Below are positions 48,149-56,914 of a DNA stretch of 64,000 nucleotides, one piece after another; position 1 is the stretch's first letter; each line of letters starts with the position of its first letter. Source of the DNA: Lentibacillus sp. Marseille-P4043 (GTDB lineage: Bacteria > Bacillota > Bacilli > Bacillales > Amphibacillaceae); assembly GCF_900258515.1 (NCBI RefSeq), contig NZ_LT984884.1:1225681-1289680 (forward strand), in the 5' to 3' direction. The notes under the pieces are model-generated. The model searched no databases. It worked only from the letters and a program-made list of their open reading frames with translations, and had not been told where the DNA came from. The position numbers were made by a program, and so were the translations under genes.

Positions 48149-48446
48149 TGGTTATTATTTTTGTGTTTCCACTTCGCAAATACTCAGGGTTTCTCGTGTA
48201 ATACAGAATTATTCGTATATTTAGTCATAAGGTCTCATTTCCAATATTTATGAGATACATTTCATCCCTTTATGTTAATATAAGTACTTGGGAAGATTGC
48301 GTGAAAACTATGAAAAAAGTAAGTGATACATTAATGTAGGATGATGCAACAAGGGTACCTATTCGATTATAAAAAGAAAGGGAACCTCTTTCTTGCGTTA
48401 TCCGTATACATATATGTAAAACAAATTTAAGGAAGGTGGATATAAC
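48149..48446. other. Gap upstream of the second lipoprotein, with a possible lipoprotein vestige
   Basis: 298 bases. At 48,310 a nine-codon start MKKVSDTLM ending in TAG resembles the first codons of the lipoprotein pseudogene at 47,119 (MKKYSTALILM), which suggests yet another vestige. No strong promoter is recognised. Confidence 0.3.
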
Positions 48447-49340
48447 TTGAAAAAGTGGATGTTGCTAATCGTGGCTGGGTTGATGGCGCTTGTTCTTGCT
48501 GCATGTAATGAGACTGCTGAACCAGCGGAAGGCACAAGTGAGGAAAATGAAAGTGAACTGACAGCGAAGGAAGTATATACGAAGGCATTGGAATCATCGG
48601 AGGAAATGGAAAGTGCGGAAGTTTCCATGAATATGAACCAGCAGATTAAGTCTGAGGCAGATTCGATTTCAATGAATAACGAAAGTAACTTTGATACCAA
48701 AATGACGATGGACCCAATGGCAATGTATCTTAATGGGACTACCAAAATGACAATGGCTGGTTCAGAAGATCAAATTCCAGAAATGGGTATGGAAATATAT
48801 ATGGTTGACGACGGAATGTATATGACCAGTGATCAATTTAATGGCGAATGGCTAAAAATGGAAGGGACATCAATGGACGCTTTGCAGGAAATGGCAGGTC
48901 AGCAGCCAGATCCATCCGAGCAATTAAAAATGCTACAGGATTATGCGGATGAGCTTTCTTTTGAACAAACAGATAATGAGTTTATTTTAAAATTATCTGC
49001 GGATGGAGAGAAATTCAATGATTTGATGCAAAAAATGATGAAGGACTCCATGCCACCAGAATTGATGCAGCAAATGGGTGAAGAGGGTCAGCAAGCTCTA
49101 GAAAATACACAGATTAATAGCTTGGCATATGAACTTACAATTGATAAAGAATCATATGAAATGAAGGCTCTTACTATGGATATGGACATTACAATGAAGC
49201 AAGATGGATCTGAATTAAATATTGTTCAAAATGTCGAGTCCGAGTATTCCAACATCAATAAAGTCGATGCAATTGAAGTGCCTGCCGATGTGAAAGAAAA
49301 CGCAATCGATGCAGCAGATTTAGAGGGTCAACTACAATAA
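48447..49340 (+). CDS. Lipoprotein, LolA-like/DUF6612 type
   Basis: 297 residues, TTG start after AAGGAAGGTGG. Type II signal ending LAAC (about 17-20), then an acidic linker and a Met-rich beta domain with long strands (MNMNQQIKSEADSISMNNES, YMVDDGMYMTSDQFNGEWLK, ELTIDKESYEMKALTMDMDI). The layout is that of surface lipoproteins annotated DUF6612, which resemble the lipid-carrier fold of LolA/LppX. A cargo is not known. It has its own strong terminator, so it is probably a single-gene unit and may not belong to the T7SS. Confidence 0.78.
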   Translation: MKKWMLLIVAGLMALVLAACNETAEPAEGTSEENESELTAKEVYTKALESSEEMESAEVSMNMNQQIKSEADSISMNNESNFDTKMTMDPMAMYLNGTTKMTMAGSEDQIPEMGMEIYMVDDGMYMTSDQFNGEWLKMEGTSMDALQEMAGQQPDPSEQLKMLQDYADELSFEQTDNEFILKLSADGEKFNDLMQKMMKDSMPPELMQQMGEEGQQALENTQINSLAYELTIDKESYEMKALTMDMDITMKQDGSELNIVQNVESEYSNINKVDAIEVPADVKENAIDAADLEGQLQ

Positions 49341-49353
49341 AGATTAATTCTTG

Positions 49354-49386
49354 AAAAATGCGCCGTTTGATAGGCGCATTTTTTTA
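49354..49386 (+). terminator. Terminator after the lipoprotein
   Basis: AAAAATGCGCC (49354-49364) pairs with GGCGCATTTTT (49373-49383), followed by further T residues. Confidence 0.9.
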
Positions 49387-49598
49387 TTGGCAAATATGAC
49401 TGTTGGTAAAAGTATTTTAGCGGCATGAAAAGGGATAAAATGACTGCGCTAGCTATGTTAATAGCCCGAGAGAATGAAAAAGCAAGCCCACGCAGAAATT
49501 AGATGTGTCATTTTACCGGGCTTTTTAATTCAAAAGTACCCCAATGACAACGTTTTATAGTATGATAGGAGGTATAATTTGAGAAAGGACGTGGCTAA

Positions 49599-50549
49599 GT
49601 GATTATCCCTCTCGATAAATCTGACTACATTCCCCAACTAAAAGCCTTGGATCAACGGACTGCGACACACCATCCTGAAAAACAATTAATACAAACCCAG
49701 TTAATAAAAGAACTGGCTGGTGCTAGAGGCCAATCCGCATTAACTTTTCCATTAAGGTTCTTACATGATGAAGATTATATTTTACGCAATCCCCGGATTG
49801 ATGATGAAAATGAATGTTTTGAGATAGACAACCTTATCTTAAAACGTAACTACATCCTCTTAGTGGAAGTGAAAAATTGGTATGGCACGTTATATTTTGA
49901 CGGTGAAAAGCAAGTCGTCCGCAAAGGCGATGATGGCATAGAGGAAGGACTCCCAAATCCGATTCCACAAGTAAAACTACAACAACACCGGCTACAAAAA
50001 TGGTTGCGCCAATTTGACCTCCCGCAAATTCCATTTCTCTACTTTGCTGTTATCAGCTTCCCCAGTACAATTATCAAGTCTATGCATACCGATCAATCCG
50101 TTCCAGAAGAAGTATTCCACAGTAATTTACTACCATTAAAAATAGAAAAATTAAATCAACAATACAGTAAAAACATCCTGTCCGGGAATATGCTCAAAAC
50201 GATTGCAGCACAGATTTGCAACGCGCATAAGGTGAAAAAGGTTCATGTTCTGGATAAATTTCATGTTTCTGAAAATGAACTTATCAACGGGGTGTTTTGC
50301 CAAAAGTGTTATGCAAACCCAATGAACTGGAAATATGGCACGTGGCATTGTCCGGTCTGTGATCATGTATCAAAAAACGCACACATGCAAGCACTTGATG
50401 AATATAGTCTTATCATTAATAATGAAATTACAAATCGTGAAGCCAGAGCCTTTTTACGTATTGATTCACCGGATGTCACCAAGAGATTACTCTCAGGCAG
50501 CTATCCACCAATTGGAAAAACCGGTTACCGACGTTACAAATTGAGATGA
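49599..50549 (+). CDS. NERD-domain protein with C-terminal zinc ribbon
   Basis: 316 residues, GTG start. The N-terminal half is a nuclease-related (NERD) domain: LIKELAGARGQSALTFPLRF, FEIDNLILKRNYILLVEVKN, with the D and EVK residues of the restriction-endonuclease-like core present. The C-terminal part has a four-cysteine zinc ribbon CQKC and CPVC (about 237-260). NERD proteins are widespread in bacilli with unclear function, some next to mobile DNA. AGAAAGGACG precedes the start. It is the last island gene before the repeats in front of prfA. Confidence 0.82.
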   Translation: MIIPLDKSDYIPQLKALDQRTATHHPEKQLIQTQLIKELAGARGQSALTFPLRFLHDEDYILRNPRIDDENECFEIDNLILKRNYILLVEVKNWYGTLYFDGEKQVVRKGDDGIEEGLPNPIPQVKLQQHRLQKWLRQFDLPQIPFLYFAVISFPSTIIKSMHTDQSVPEEVFHSNLLPLKIEKLNQQYSKNILSGNMLKTIAAQICNAHKVKKVHVLDKFHVSENELINGVFCQKCYANPMNWKYGTWHCPVCDHVSKNAHMQALDEYSLIINNEITNREARAFLRIDSPDVTKRLLSGSYPPIGKTGYRRYKLR

Positions 50550-50554
50550 AAAGG

Positions 50555-50690
50555 AGAAAGTCGCCGAACAAAGCAAGGAAGTCGCCGGACGCACGCAAGA
50601 AGTCGCCGGACAAAGCGGGAAAGTCGCCGAACGAAGCGGGAAAGTCGCCGGACAAAGCGGGGAAGTCGCCGGACAACCGGGACAAACCAT
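50555..50690. repeat. Six-copy 21-bp tandem repeat before prfA
   Basis: Units of 21 bases with consensus AAGTCGCCGGACAAAGCGGG plus one base; the first copies are more diverged (ACGCACGCAAG). As the period is a multiple of three, all frames stay open and give heptapeptide repeats such as KSPDKAG, but there is no ribosome site and the composition is not that of a gene. It begins six bases after the NERD stop and ends about 100 bases before the prfA promoter. Confidence 0.88.
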
Positions 50691-50786
50691 GCCCGTACGG
50701 TAAACCAGACGGTGGCACATTCCAATACGTAGCCCCGCCCACCCGCACACCACGCACACCCCGCCCAACCCGCATCAAAAAGAATT

Positions 50787-50815
50787 TTGACCTCCTCCAG
50801 CGAGTATACTATAAT
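50787..50815 (+). promoter_or_regulatory. Sigma-A promoter of prfA
   Basis: TTGACC (50787-50792), a 17-base spacer and perfect TATAAT (50810-50815), 31 bases before the prfA start codon. This marks the right border of the island. Confidence 0.88.
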
Positions 50816-50845
50816 TAGACTGTTAATCAGAAAGAGGTGGCCGTG

Positions 50846-51916
50846 ATGTTAGATCGTTTACAATCATTGGAAGACCGTTATAACAAATTGAATGAATTAC
50901 TTAGCGACCCTGAGGTTATTAGTGATACGAAGAAATTACGTGAATATTCGAAGGAACAATCGGACTTGGAAGATGTTGTTCAAGCATACCGTGAATATAC
51001 CGATGTAACAACTCAATTAAAAGATGCAAAGGCAATGCTGGAAGATGACTTGGATGATGAAATGGCGGAAATGGCTAAGGCAGAAATTACGGAGCTTACA
51101 GAGTCCAAGGAAGAGCTTGAAGAACGTATGAAAATCCTACTCCTGCCTAAAGACCCGAATGATGATAAGAACGTTATTATGGAAATTCGCGGTGCTGCTG
51201 GTGGAGATGAGGCTGCATTGTTTGCGGGTGATTTGTACCGAATGTATTCTCGCTATGCCGAGGCGCAGGGATGGAAAATTGACGTGATGGAAACCCACAC
51301 AACTGGTGTTGGTGGCTACAAGGAAATCATTTTTATGATTAATGGGACTGGGGCATATTCCAAGCTAAAATATGAAAATGGTGCACACCGGGTTCAGCGC
51401 GTACCAGAAACTGAATCAGGTGGAAGAATCCATACGTCAACAGCAACTGTAGCCGTTTTACCGGAGACAGAAGATGTTGAAGTTGATATTCATGAAAAAG
51501 ATATTCGTGTTGATACATTTGCGTCGAGTGGTCCAGGGGGGCAAAGTGTTAATACAACAATGTCTGCTGTTCGGTTAACACACGAACCAACGGGAATTGT
51601 TGTTTCGATCCAGGATGAAAAGTCGCAAATCAAAAACAAGGAAAAAGCGATGAAAGTTTTGCGTGCCCGGATTTATGATAAGTTCCAACAAGAGGCACAA
51701 GCTGAATATGATGAGTCAAGAAAATCAGCGGTTGGTACTGGTGACCGATCAGAGCGGATCCGTACGTATAATTTCCCGCAAAATCGGGTGACAGACCATC
51801 GGATTAACTTAACGATTCAGAAGCTTGATCAAATCCTAACGGGTAAATTGGATGAATTTATTGATGCATTGCTTATCGAAGAACAAACAGAAAAATTGGA
51901 ACAGATTGGTGAGTAA
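50846..51916 (+). CDS. prfA: Peptide chain release factor 1
   Basis: Recognises UAA and UAG stop codons and releases the nascent chain. 356 residues from ATG 50846, the same length as the B. subtilis protein. GGQ motif in [12 protein letters not shown] for peptidyl-tRNA hydrolysis and the stop-codon-reading PET in [17 protein letters not shown] is eight bases before the ATG; the GTG at 50837 overlaps that site. The next gene, prmC, methylates the glutamine of GGQ. Confidence 0.97.
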   Translation: MLDRLQSLEDRYNKLNELLSDPEVISDTKKLREYSKEQSDLEDVVQAYREYTDVTTQLKDAKAMLEDDLDDEMAEMAKAEITELTESKEELEERMKILLLPKDPNDDKNVIMEIRGAAGGDEAALFAGDLYRMYSRYAEAQGWKIDVMETHTTGVGGYKEIIFMINGTGAYSKLKYENGAHRVQRVPETESGGRIHTSTATVAVLPETEDVEVDIHEKDIRVDTFASSGPGGQSVNTTMSAVRLTHEPTGIVVSIQDEKSQIKNKEKAMKVLRARIYDKFQQEAQAEYDESRKSAVGTGDRSERIRTYNFPQNRVTDHRINLTIQKLDQILTGKLDEFIDALLIEEQTEKLEQIGE

Positions 51917-51917
51917 C

Positions 51918-52787
51918 ATGAAAGAGCCAATGAAACAATATGAAGTCCTCCAACGGGCTTCTCTTTTTTTAGAACAGCATAATCGGGAAACGAATGTAGC
52001 GGCATTACTTTTACAGCATTATTTACATGTATCAAGGTCGGAGTTTTTCATGAAAATGCGTGACCCCGTTCCTGATGCGGTCGTACAGCAATTCCAAGAC
52101 GCTGTCAAAGCTCATGCAGAAACAGGTGTGCCGATACAACACATCATAGGACATGAAATTTTTTACGGTCGTACATTCCATGTAAATGAGCATGTTTTAA
52201 TTCCCAGACCGGAGACAGAGGAGCTTGTCCATCATGTTATCAAACAGGTCAAGCATGATAATCAGCCATTAACGATTGTGGATATTGGAACCGGCAGCGG
52301 GATCATTGCTTGCACACTCGCACTTGAACTAAAAAATTGTACTGTATATGCAACCGATATCTCAGAAAAGGCTCTAACAGTTGCGAAAAACAATGCGAAT
52401 CAGCTTGGTGCGAATGTGACGTTTTTACAAGGGGATTTTCTACAGCCGCTTATCGATAAGCAAATAAAGGCAGACATTGTCATTTCTAATCCACCATATA
52501 TTCCCCGTTCGGAGGAAAGCACATTGTCTGATACGGTGAAATTATATGATCCGGAGCTGGCCCTTTTTGCTGAAGAAAATGGTTTAGCCGCGTACAGGGA
52601 GATTATTACCAAACTTCCTCACACTATCACCGATCATGCATATGCAGCATTTGAAATAGGATACCAACAAGGCGCATCAGTGACAGCGTTTTTAGAAAAT
52701 CAATTCCCGGAAAGCACTGTAAACGTTATTCAGGATATCAATGGAAAAGACCGCATAGTTGCAGCAGAGATTAGCATAAATAGCTAG
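51918..52787 (+). CDS. prmC: Release factor glutamine methyltransferase
   Basis: SAM-dependent N5-glutamine methyltransferase acting on the GGQ motif of PrfA and PrfB. 289 residues: helical N-terminal domain, then the Rossmann domain with VDIGTGSGIIACTLA and the catalytic NPPY motif in ISNPPYIPRS. Starts one base after the prfA stop, so the two are cotranscribed and probably coupled. Confidence 0.95.
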   Translation: MKEPMKQYEVLQRASLFLEQHNRETNVAALLLQHYLHVSRSEFFMKMRDPVPDAVVQQFQDAVKAHAETGVPIQHIIGHEIFYGRTFHVNEHVLIPRPETEELVHHVIKQVKHDNQPLTIVDIGTGSGIIACTLALELKNCTVYATDISEKALTVAKNNANQLGANVTFLQGDFLQPLIDKQIKADIVISNPPYIPRSEESTLSDTVKLYDPELALFAEENGLAAYREIITKLPHTITDHAYAAFEIGYQQGASVTAFLENQFPESTVNVIQDINGKDRIVAAEISINS

Positions 52788-52907
52788 CACTGCTGCCTAG
52801 TCTTAACAGTAAATGAAATATATTTCAAAAAAATACTAGAATACTAGTTTAAAAAAATCGTAACCAGCCCATACTGTTTGTAAATTAAAGAAGAGAGGGT
52901 TGTGACG

Positions 52908-53513
52908 ATGAAGAAACTAGTATTTTTTGTTTTCATTCTTATTATTATTTTTATCGTAGCACCAAATAAAGGCATGTTTCAGCAAGCAAGTTCAGAGCAA
53001 GGATACCAAGTTATTCCAGACGACGCGATTCGATTACGCATTTTAGCTAATAGTGACGGTGATGAAGATCAGCGTATAAAACACTTAGTTCGTGATGAAG
53101 TGAATCAATCAATCGCGAAATGGGTGGAAGATATTGCAGATATTAATGAAGCACGCAGAGTACTTAAAGGAAAGATACCAGAGATTGAAAAAATCGTTGC
53201 AGGTGTGTTGGAAGAAGAAAAGGGTTCACAAGCGTTTAAAGTTGAGTACGGAGAAAATGTAACATTTCCAACTAAATTGTACGGTGATTATTTGTATCCG
53301 GCAGGGGAGTATGAAGCAGTACTAATCACACTTGGTGAAGGTGAAGGCGCGAATTGGTGGTGTGTACTGTTCCCGCCGCTATGCTTCCTAGATTTTGCTA
53401 ATGGAACAACAGTCGCCGAGGCCGCTAGTGCTGATGAAGAAGCGGAGATCGAGGAAGAGGAAGAAGAAGTGGAAGTAAAGTTTTTTCTGTTTGAGTGGCT
53501 TGGTTGGTCATAG
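52908..53513 (+). CDS. spoIIR: Stage II sporulation protein R
   Basis: Secreted forespore signal that makes SpoIIGA cut pro-sigma-E in the mother cell. About 201 residues with an N-terminal hydrophobic signal (LVFFVFILIIIFIVAP, 4-19), then IPDDAIRLRILANSDGDEDQ, VRDEVN, and KLYGDYLYPAGEYEAVLITL with NWWCVLFPPLCFLD, all characteristic. The C-terminus is an acidic tract (a run of about 15 Asp/Glu/Ala) ending FFLFEWLGWS. AAGAGAGGG nine bases before ATG 52908 decides the start over GTG 52902. A sigma-F promoter is expected upstream, but I could not fix one with confidence. Confidence 0.93.
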   Translation: MKKLVFFVFILIIIFIVAPNKGMFQQASSEQGYQVIPDDAIRLRILANSDGDEDQRIKHLVRDEVNQSIAKWVEDIADINEARRVLKGKIPEIEKIVAGVLEEEKGSQAFKVEYGENVTFPTKLYGDYLYPAGEYEAVLITLGEGEGANWWCVLFPPLCFLDFANGTTVAEAASADEEAEIEEEEEEVEVKFFLFEWLGWS

Positions 53514-53579
53514 ATAAAGCTATCACCGCATAAAATCGTAGAAATAGGAAAAGAATCTATTAAGTAGAGGTGAATAACT

Positions 53580-53981
53580 ATGAATTTAATCGCCACAAAG
53601 CATGCAGCTACAGAAAAGGTCGAACAATTTTTGCAAAAGAATCAAGATGTGAAACAAGATGCACTTTTTCAAGACGGTTATGTAGTGGAAATGGAACAAC
53701 AAATTGAAGGGTGTTTTATTTTAGAACAGGTGGATAATGGTGTTTATTGGTTAAAACAGCTTCATGTCACCAAACAAGCAGCACCATCACTGCCGATTCT
53801 ATTAGAGTCTGTATTAGCATTGGCGAAGGAGAGAAATGCGAGAAGCATATATGTCCACAGCCATCAACCAATGGTAGATGTATTATTAGAGGCATTACAG
53901 TTTCATCCACAAGAAGAAAATCGATTTGTGGATAATCACCCAGTTGAAAAAGGCAATTGGTGGACATATAACGTGTCTTAA
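53580..53981 (+). CDS. ywlB: YwlB-like GNAT-type protein
   Basis: 133 residues. The position between spoIIR and ywlC is that of ywlB in B. subtilis. The pattern VYWLKQLHVTKQAAPSLPIL followed by a helix ESVLALAKERNARSIYVHSH is that of the GNAT acetyltransferase core, but the acetyl-CoA loop is weak. AGAGGTGAA precedes ATG 53580. Substrate unknown. Confidence 0.72.
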   Translation: MNLIATKHAATEKVEQFLQKNQDVKQDALFQDGYVVEMEQQIEGCFILEQVDNGVYWLKQLHVTKQAAPSLPILLESVLALAKERNARSIYVHSHQPMVDVLLEALQFHPQEENRFVDNHPVEKGNWWTYNVS

Positions 53982-53985
53982 CCCA

Positions 53986-54112
53986 ATATCCACAAAAACG
54001 TGTGGATAGATGGTAGTAATTCTGTTGATAATGTGTATAAAAAGATAGTTTATTTTGGGGCTTGTGGATAACGTGGATAAATTTGACTTAACCCCCTAAA
54101 GCCTGTGGATAA
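53986..54112. promoter_or_regulatory. Cluster of seven DnaA boxes upstream of ywlC
   Basis: Two perfect boxes TGTGGATAA at 54,063-54,071 and 54,104-54,112. One-mismatch boxes are ATATCCACA 53,986-53,994, TGTGGATAG 54,001-54,009, TGTTGATAA 54,023-54,031, TGTGTATAA 54,032-54,040 and CGTGGATAA 54,072-54,080. Seven sites in 127 bases is far above chance. B. subtilis has DnaA-box clusters near the origin, one of them at ywlC, that titrate DnaA and restrain initiation; this cluster is in the same place. Confidence 0.82.
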
Positions 54113-54125
54113 TTTCCGCAGGCTT
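54099..54125 (+). terminator. Hairpin at the end of the DnaA-box cluster
   Basis: AAGCCTG (54099-54105) pairs with CAGGCTT (54119-54125), then AATTTTG. It may terminate the ywlB transcript and encloses one perfect DnaA box. Confidence 0.5.
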
Positions 54126-54190
54126 AATTTTGTGTGAAAAATACCACATTTTTATACTGTAACAATATCTAGACTGTTCTTCTGGTGATC

Positions 54191-54523
54191 CTGTTTTCTA
54201 AAGGATTGGGACTGCGATTACTCGTCCCACCGAAAACATTTGTTGTTTATGACACATAAGCTATATAATGCGCAATAACTTTTATGTGACTTTCTTCCAT
54301 TCTTTATAAGACGAGTGCTAAACCGGCGCTGCGGAAAAATACTCGCTTTCCATGGGGAACGCTTCAGCCTCCTCACTCGCAAAGAACACTCGTTGCGGGG
54401 TCTTCAGACTGTTCCTTTTCCCATTGGAGTCTCGCATTTTTCCGCAGCTTAGAATAGCTTTCTGTTCAAGGGAGTAAAAAATCGTGTAATGCAAATTCCA
54501 TGGCTTTCCTCTTTTGATAATTA
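54191..54523 (+). repeat. Composite palindromic repeat, forward module
   Basis: CTGTTTTCTAAAGGATTGGG, ACTGCGATTACTCGTCCC, then a core at 54,324-54,452 bounded by GCTGCGGAAAAAT and ATTTTTCCGCAGC with CCTCCTCACTCG, TTGCGGGGTCTTC and CATTGGAGTCTCG. The tail GGCTTTCCTCTTTTGATAA matches the tail at 6662. It is the partner of 6347-6681. Confidence 0.75.
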
Positions 54524-54532
54524 AAACACTAC

Positions 54533-54861
54533 TACCAGCGGAGGCAGAATACTCCGCTAGTAGTAGTTCCCTGATTTTTGTGTAGATATAGCATGTGTAT
54601 CAAGTAATAGCACCTACTAGCGAAGGGAAAACACGGAGACTCCTGCGGGAACAATGGTTTTCGGTGGGGCGAGTTAGCGCAGCCCCAGCACGTGTCTGAA
54701 GACTTCGAAGCGGCGGTTTTCCGCTTCGGAGGCTGAAGCCGTGCCCGCGGAAAGCGTAGTGTTTTTCCCGTAGCGGTTGTCAAAGCTCCGTACTTGATTT
54801 CTAGTTATTGCACATAATCCTTCATATACGAAGTTAAAAGCAACTAAGTTTACGAAAACAG
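54533..54861 (-). repeat. Composite palindromic repeat, reverse module
   Basis: A fragment at 54,533-54,556 (CCAGCGGAGGCAGAATACTC) is followed by a core at 54,615-54,779: GGAGACTCCTGCGGGAACAA, GGTTTTCGGTGGGGCGAG, GGAGGCTGAAGCCGTGCCCG, CGGAAAGCGTAGTG, TTCCCGTAGCGG. The block ends AAAAGCAACTAAG and GAAAACAG (54,854-54,861), the inverted form of CTGTTTTC at 54,191. Together 54,191-54,861 form a fold-back unit between ywlB and ywlC, like 6347-7158. Confidence 0.7.
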
Positions 54862-54991
54862 CCTTATACAAAATCCATAAAATGCGCACTAATTACCGGA
54901 ACGGTGGAAGGACGATTTCTATTACGAAATGGGTCTTTTGCGTAAAAAAGATCTATCAACTAAAATAGAGGGAGAGAAAAGGGGTACAACA

Positions 54992-56014
54992 ATGGTTCAA
55001 ACAAAACGATGGAGTATAACAGAAACGAATTATCAACAAGCGATAGATGAAGCTGCAGCACTTTTGAAAAGTGGCTCAGCGGTTGCTTTTCCAACAGAAA
55101 CCGTTTATGGATTAGGTGCAGATGCAACAAGTGAGGAAGCGGTGGCGAAGATTTTCCAGGCAAAAGGACGACCTGCGGATAACCCGCTTATTGCCCACGT
55201 TGCAACAAAGGAACAATTGGCGAAATTAGTTACCAACATCCCGCCGTTTGTGGATAAGTTGATAGATGCTTTTTCACCTGGTCCGTTGACATATGTTTTA
55301 CCAACAAACGACCTGTGTGCAACCAATGTTACGGCAGGGTTATCCACAATTGGTGTAAGGATGCCGGTTCATCCTGTTGCACAATCATTATTGAAACAGT
55401 GTGATATTCCAATTGCCGCACCAAGCGCAAATACTTCTGGCAAGCCTAGCCCAACGACCGCGGATCATGTGTGGCAGGATTTGCACGGGAAAATTGCCGG
55501 CTTGCTTGATGGCGGTCCGACTGGTGTAGGTGTGGAGTCAACCGTAATTGACTGTACTGGAGAAATTCCGATTGTATTACGACCAGGCGGGGTTTCCAGG
55601 GAGCAATTGGAGGAAGTCATTGGCGAGGTAATGGTCGACCCTGCACTAGTAGGGGCTGAGGGGCGTCCGAAAGCTCCGGGAATGAAGTACAAACATTATG
55701 CTCCAGAGGTTCCGCTGTGGTTGGTTGAAGGTTCTGCTGAAAAGTTAAAAGAAGTTTTGGCTAAGGAAAGGGATAATTATCATCGCATTGGTGTGATGGC
55801 GAGTAATGAAACAGCAGCACATGTAGAAGCTGACCAAGTAATCTCGCTAGGATCCAAGCAATCTGAAATTGCTGCACATTTGTATGATGCATTGCGGACG
55901 TTTAAAGAAGGGGATATTGATTTAATTTTATGTGAAGTATTTCCCGAAACAGGAATTGGCGAGGCAATCATGAATCGCTTGCGAAAAGCGGCGAGTGAGT
56001 ATGTGGCAGAGTAA
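54992..56014 (+). CDS. tsaC: L-threonylcarbamoyladenylate synthase (TsaC/Sua5, YwlC)
   Basis: Makes threonylcarbamoyl-AMP for the t6A37 modification of ANN-decoding tRNAs. 340 residues: YrdC domain (about 20-205, with AFPTETVYGLGADATSEEAV, KGRPADNPLIAHV, SANTSGKPSPT) and a C-terminal Sua5 domain joined by the SPGMKYKHYAP-like linker (APGMKYKHYAPEVPLW). ATG 54992 follows GAAAAGGGG. It is the ywlC gene of the conserved cluster; upstream lie the DnaA boxes and 0.7 kb of repeats. Confidence 0.95.
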   Translation: MVQTKRWSITETNYQQAIDEAAALLKSGSAVAFPTETVYGLGADATSEEAVAKIFQAKGRPADNPLIAHVATKEQLAKLVTNIPPFVDKLIDAFSPGPLTYVLPTNDLCATNVTAGLSTIGVRMPVHPVAQSLLKQCDIPIAAPSANTSGKPSPTTADHVWQDLHGKIAGLLDGGPTGVGVESTVIDCTGEIPIVLRPGGVSREQLEEVIGEVMVDPALVGAEGRPKAPGMKYKHYAPEVPLWLVEGSAEKLKEVLAKERDNYHRIGVMASNETAAHVEADQVISLGSKQSEIAAHLYDALRTFKEGDIDLILCEVFPETGIGEAIMNRLRKAASEYVAE

Positions 56015-56115
56015 GAAGTTTTCTAACTTCTAAGGACGCCTCCGCTTTTGTTTTTTGTTCATAATCAATCTCGGACATGCATATAATTTACCAGCATGTC
56101 CAAGGAGGTTGGTGG

Positions 56116-56664
56116 ATGTCGGAGTTAGGCGCGATTGTTTCGTTAGTATTCATGGCTTTTGCCCTTGGGATGGATGCATTTTCCGTAAGTCTAGGCATGG
56201 GAATGCAGTTGTTAAGGCTTAAACGGATTGCATTTATTGGGTTTGTCATTGGACTATTTCATATCATAATGCCTTTCATTGGAATTATTTTGGGAAAAGT
56301 GATATCCGGCCAAATCGGTCAACTAACAACACTGATTGCTGGAATGCTGTTGATTGCGATTGGTGCACAGATGATTTTTTCCGCGTTTAATCATGAGGTG
56401 AAAAAAATTGTGAAACCAGCTGGGATTGGGTTGTTGCTTTTTGCAATTAGTGTCAGCATGGATAGTTTTTCGGTTGGGTTAAGCCTAGGTATGTCGGGGG
56501 TCAAAACAGCCGTTGCTCTATTATTGTTCGGTGCAGTGAGTATGATATTAACTTGGTTTGGCATGCTGTTAGGCAAAAAGGTACATGGTCTATTGGGAGC
56601 CTACAGTGAAATTTTAGGTGGCAGTATATTGTGTGGATTTGGGTTAAATATGCTGTTCGGTTAA
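56116..56664 (+). CDS. mntP: Manganese efflux pump MntP (YwlD)
   Basis: 182 residues from ATG 56116, preceded by AAGGAGG. Six membrane helices with the two conserved Asp-bearing motifs FALGMDAFSVSLGMGM and SVSMDSFSVGLSLGM, which mark the MntP family as an internal duplication. It sits in the ywlD position. No manganese riboswitch (yybP-ykoY) is seen in the short space before it. Confidence 0.92.
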   Translation: MSELGAIVSLVFMAFALGMDAFSVSLGMGMQLLRLKRIAFIGFVIGLFHIIMPFIGIILGKVISGQIGQLTTLIAGMLLIAIGAQMIFSAFNHEVKKIVKPAGIGLLLFAISVSMDSFSVGLSLGMSGVKTAVALLLFGAVSMILTWFGMLLGKKVHGLLGAYSEILGGSILCGFGLNMLFG

Positions 56665-56674
56665 GAAAATAGGA

Positions 56675-56711
56675 AGCGGGTGCTGTTCATAGAATGGTAG
56701 CCGCTTTTTGT
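56675..56711 (+). terminator. Probable terminator after mntP
   Basis: AGCGG and GCT (56675-56684) pair with AGC and CCGCT (56699-56706) with one bulge, followed by TTTTTG. Confidence 0.55.
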
Positions 56712-56849
56712 GTGCGCTGAAGTTGTGGATAAGATGGCAAAAGTCAAGCGTGTAATCTAATCAGGGGATGTTTCGGTAAGGTAGCAACAATAATATGAAA
56801 ACAGCCACAAAAAAAGCCATGTTTCCACGTAAAATGTTTTATATTTTTT

Positions 56850-56879
56850 CTGACATTCACTGCCCTTCTATGGTATAGT
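56850..56879 (+). promoter_or_regulatory. Candidate sigma-A promoter of ywlE
   Basis: CTGACA (56850-56855) and TATAGT (56874-56879) are 18 bases apart, 35 bases before the ywlE start. Confidence 0.5.
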
Positions 56880-56914
56880 TTGGGTAGAAGATTTAAAAAC
56901 GGGGGTTTCTTGTC

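Noticed and set aside
50546..50818. Small repetitive protein with KSPDKAG repeats
   Set aside because: The frame is open only because the repeat period is 21. There is no ribosome site, the reverse strand is open as well, and the frame runs into the prfA promoter.
53986..54125. Chromosomal replication origin
   Set aside because: Although DnaA boxes cluster here, dnaA/dnaN and an AT-rich unwinding region are absent; a DnaA-titrating cluster fits better.
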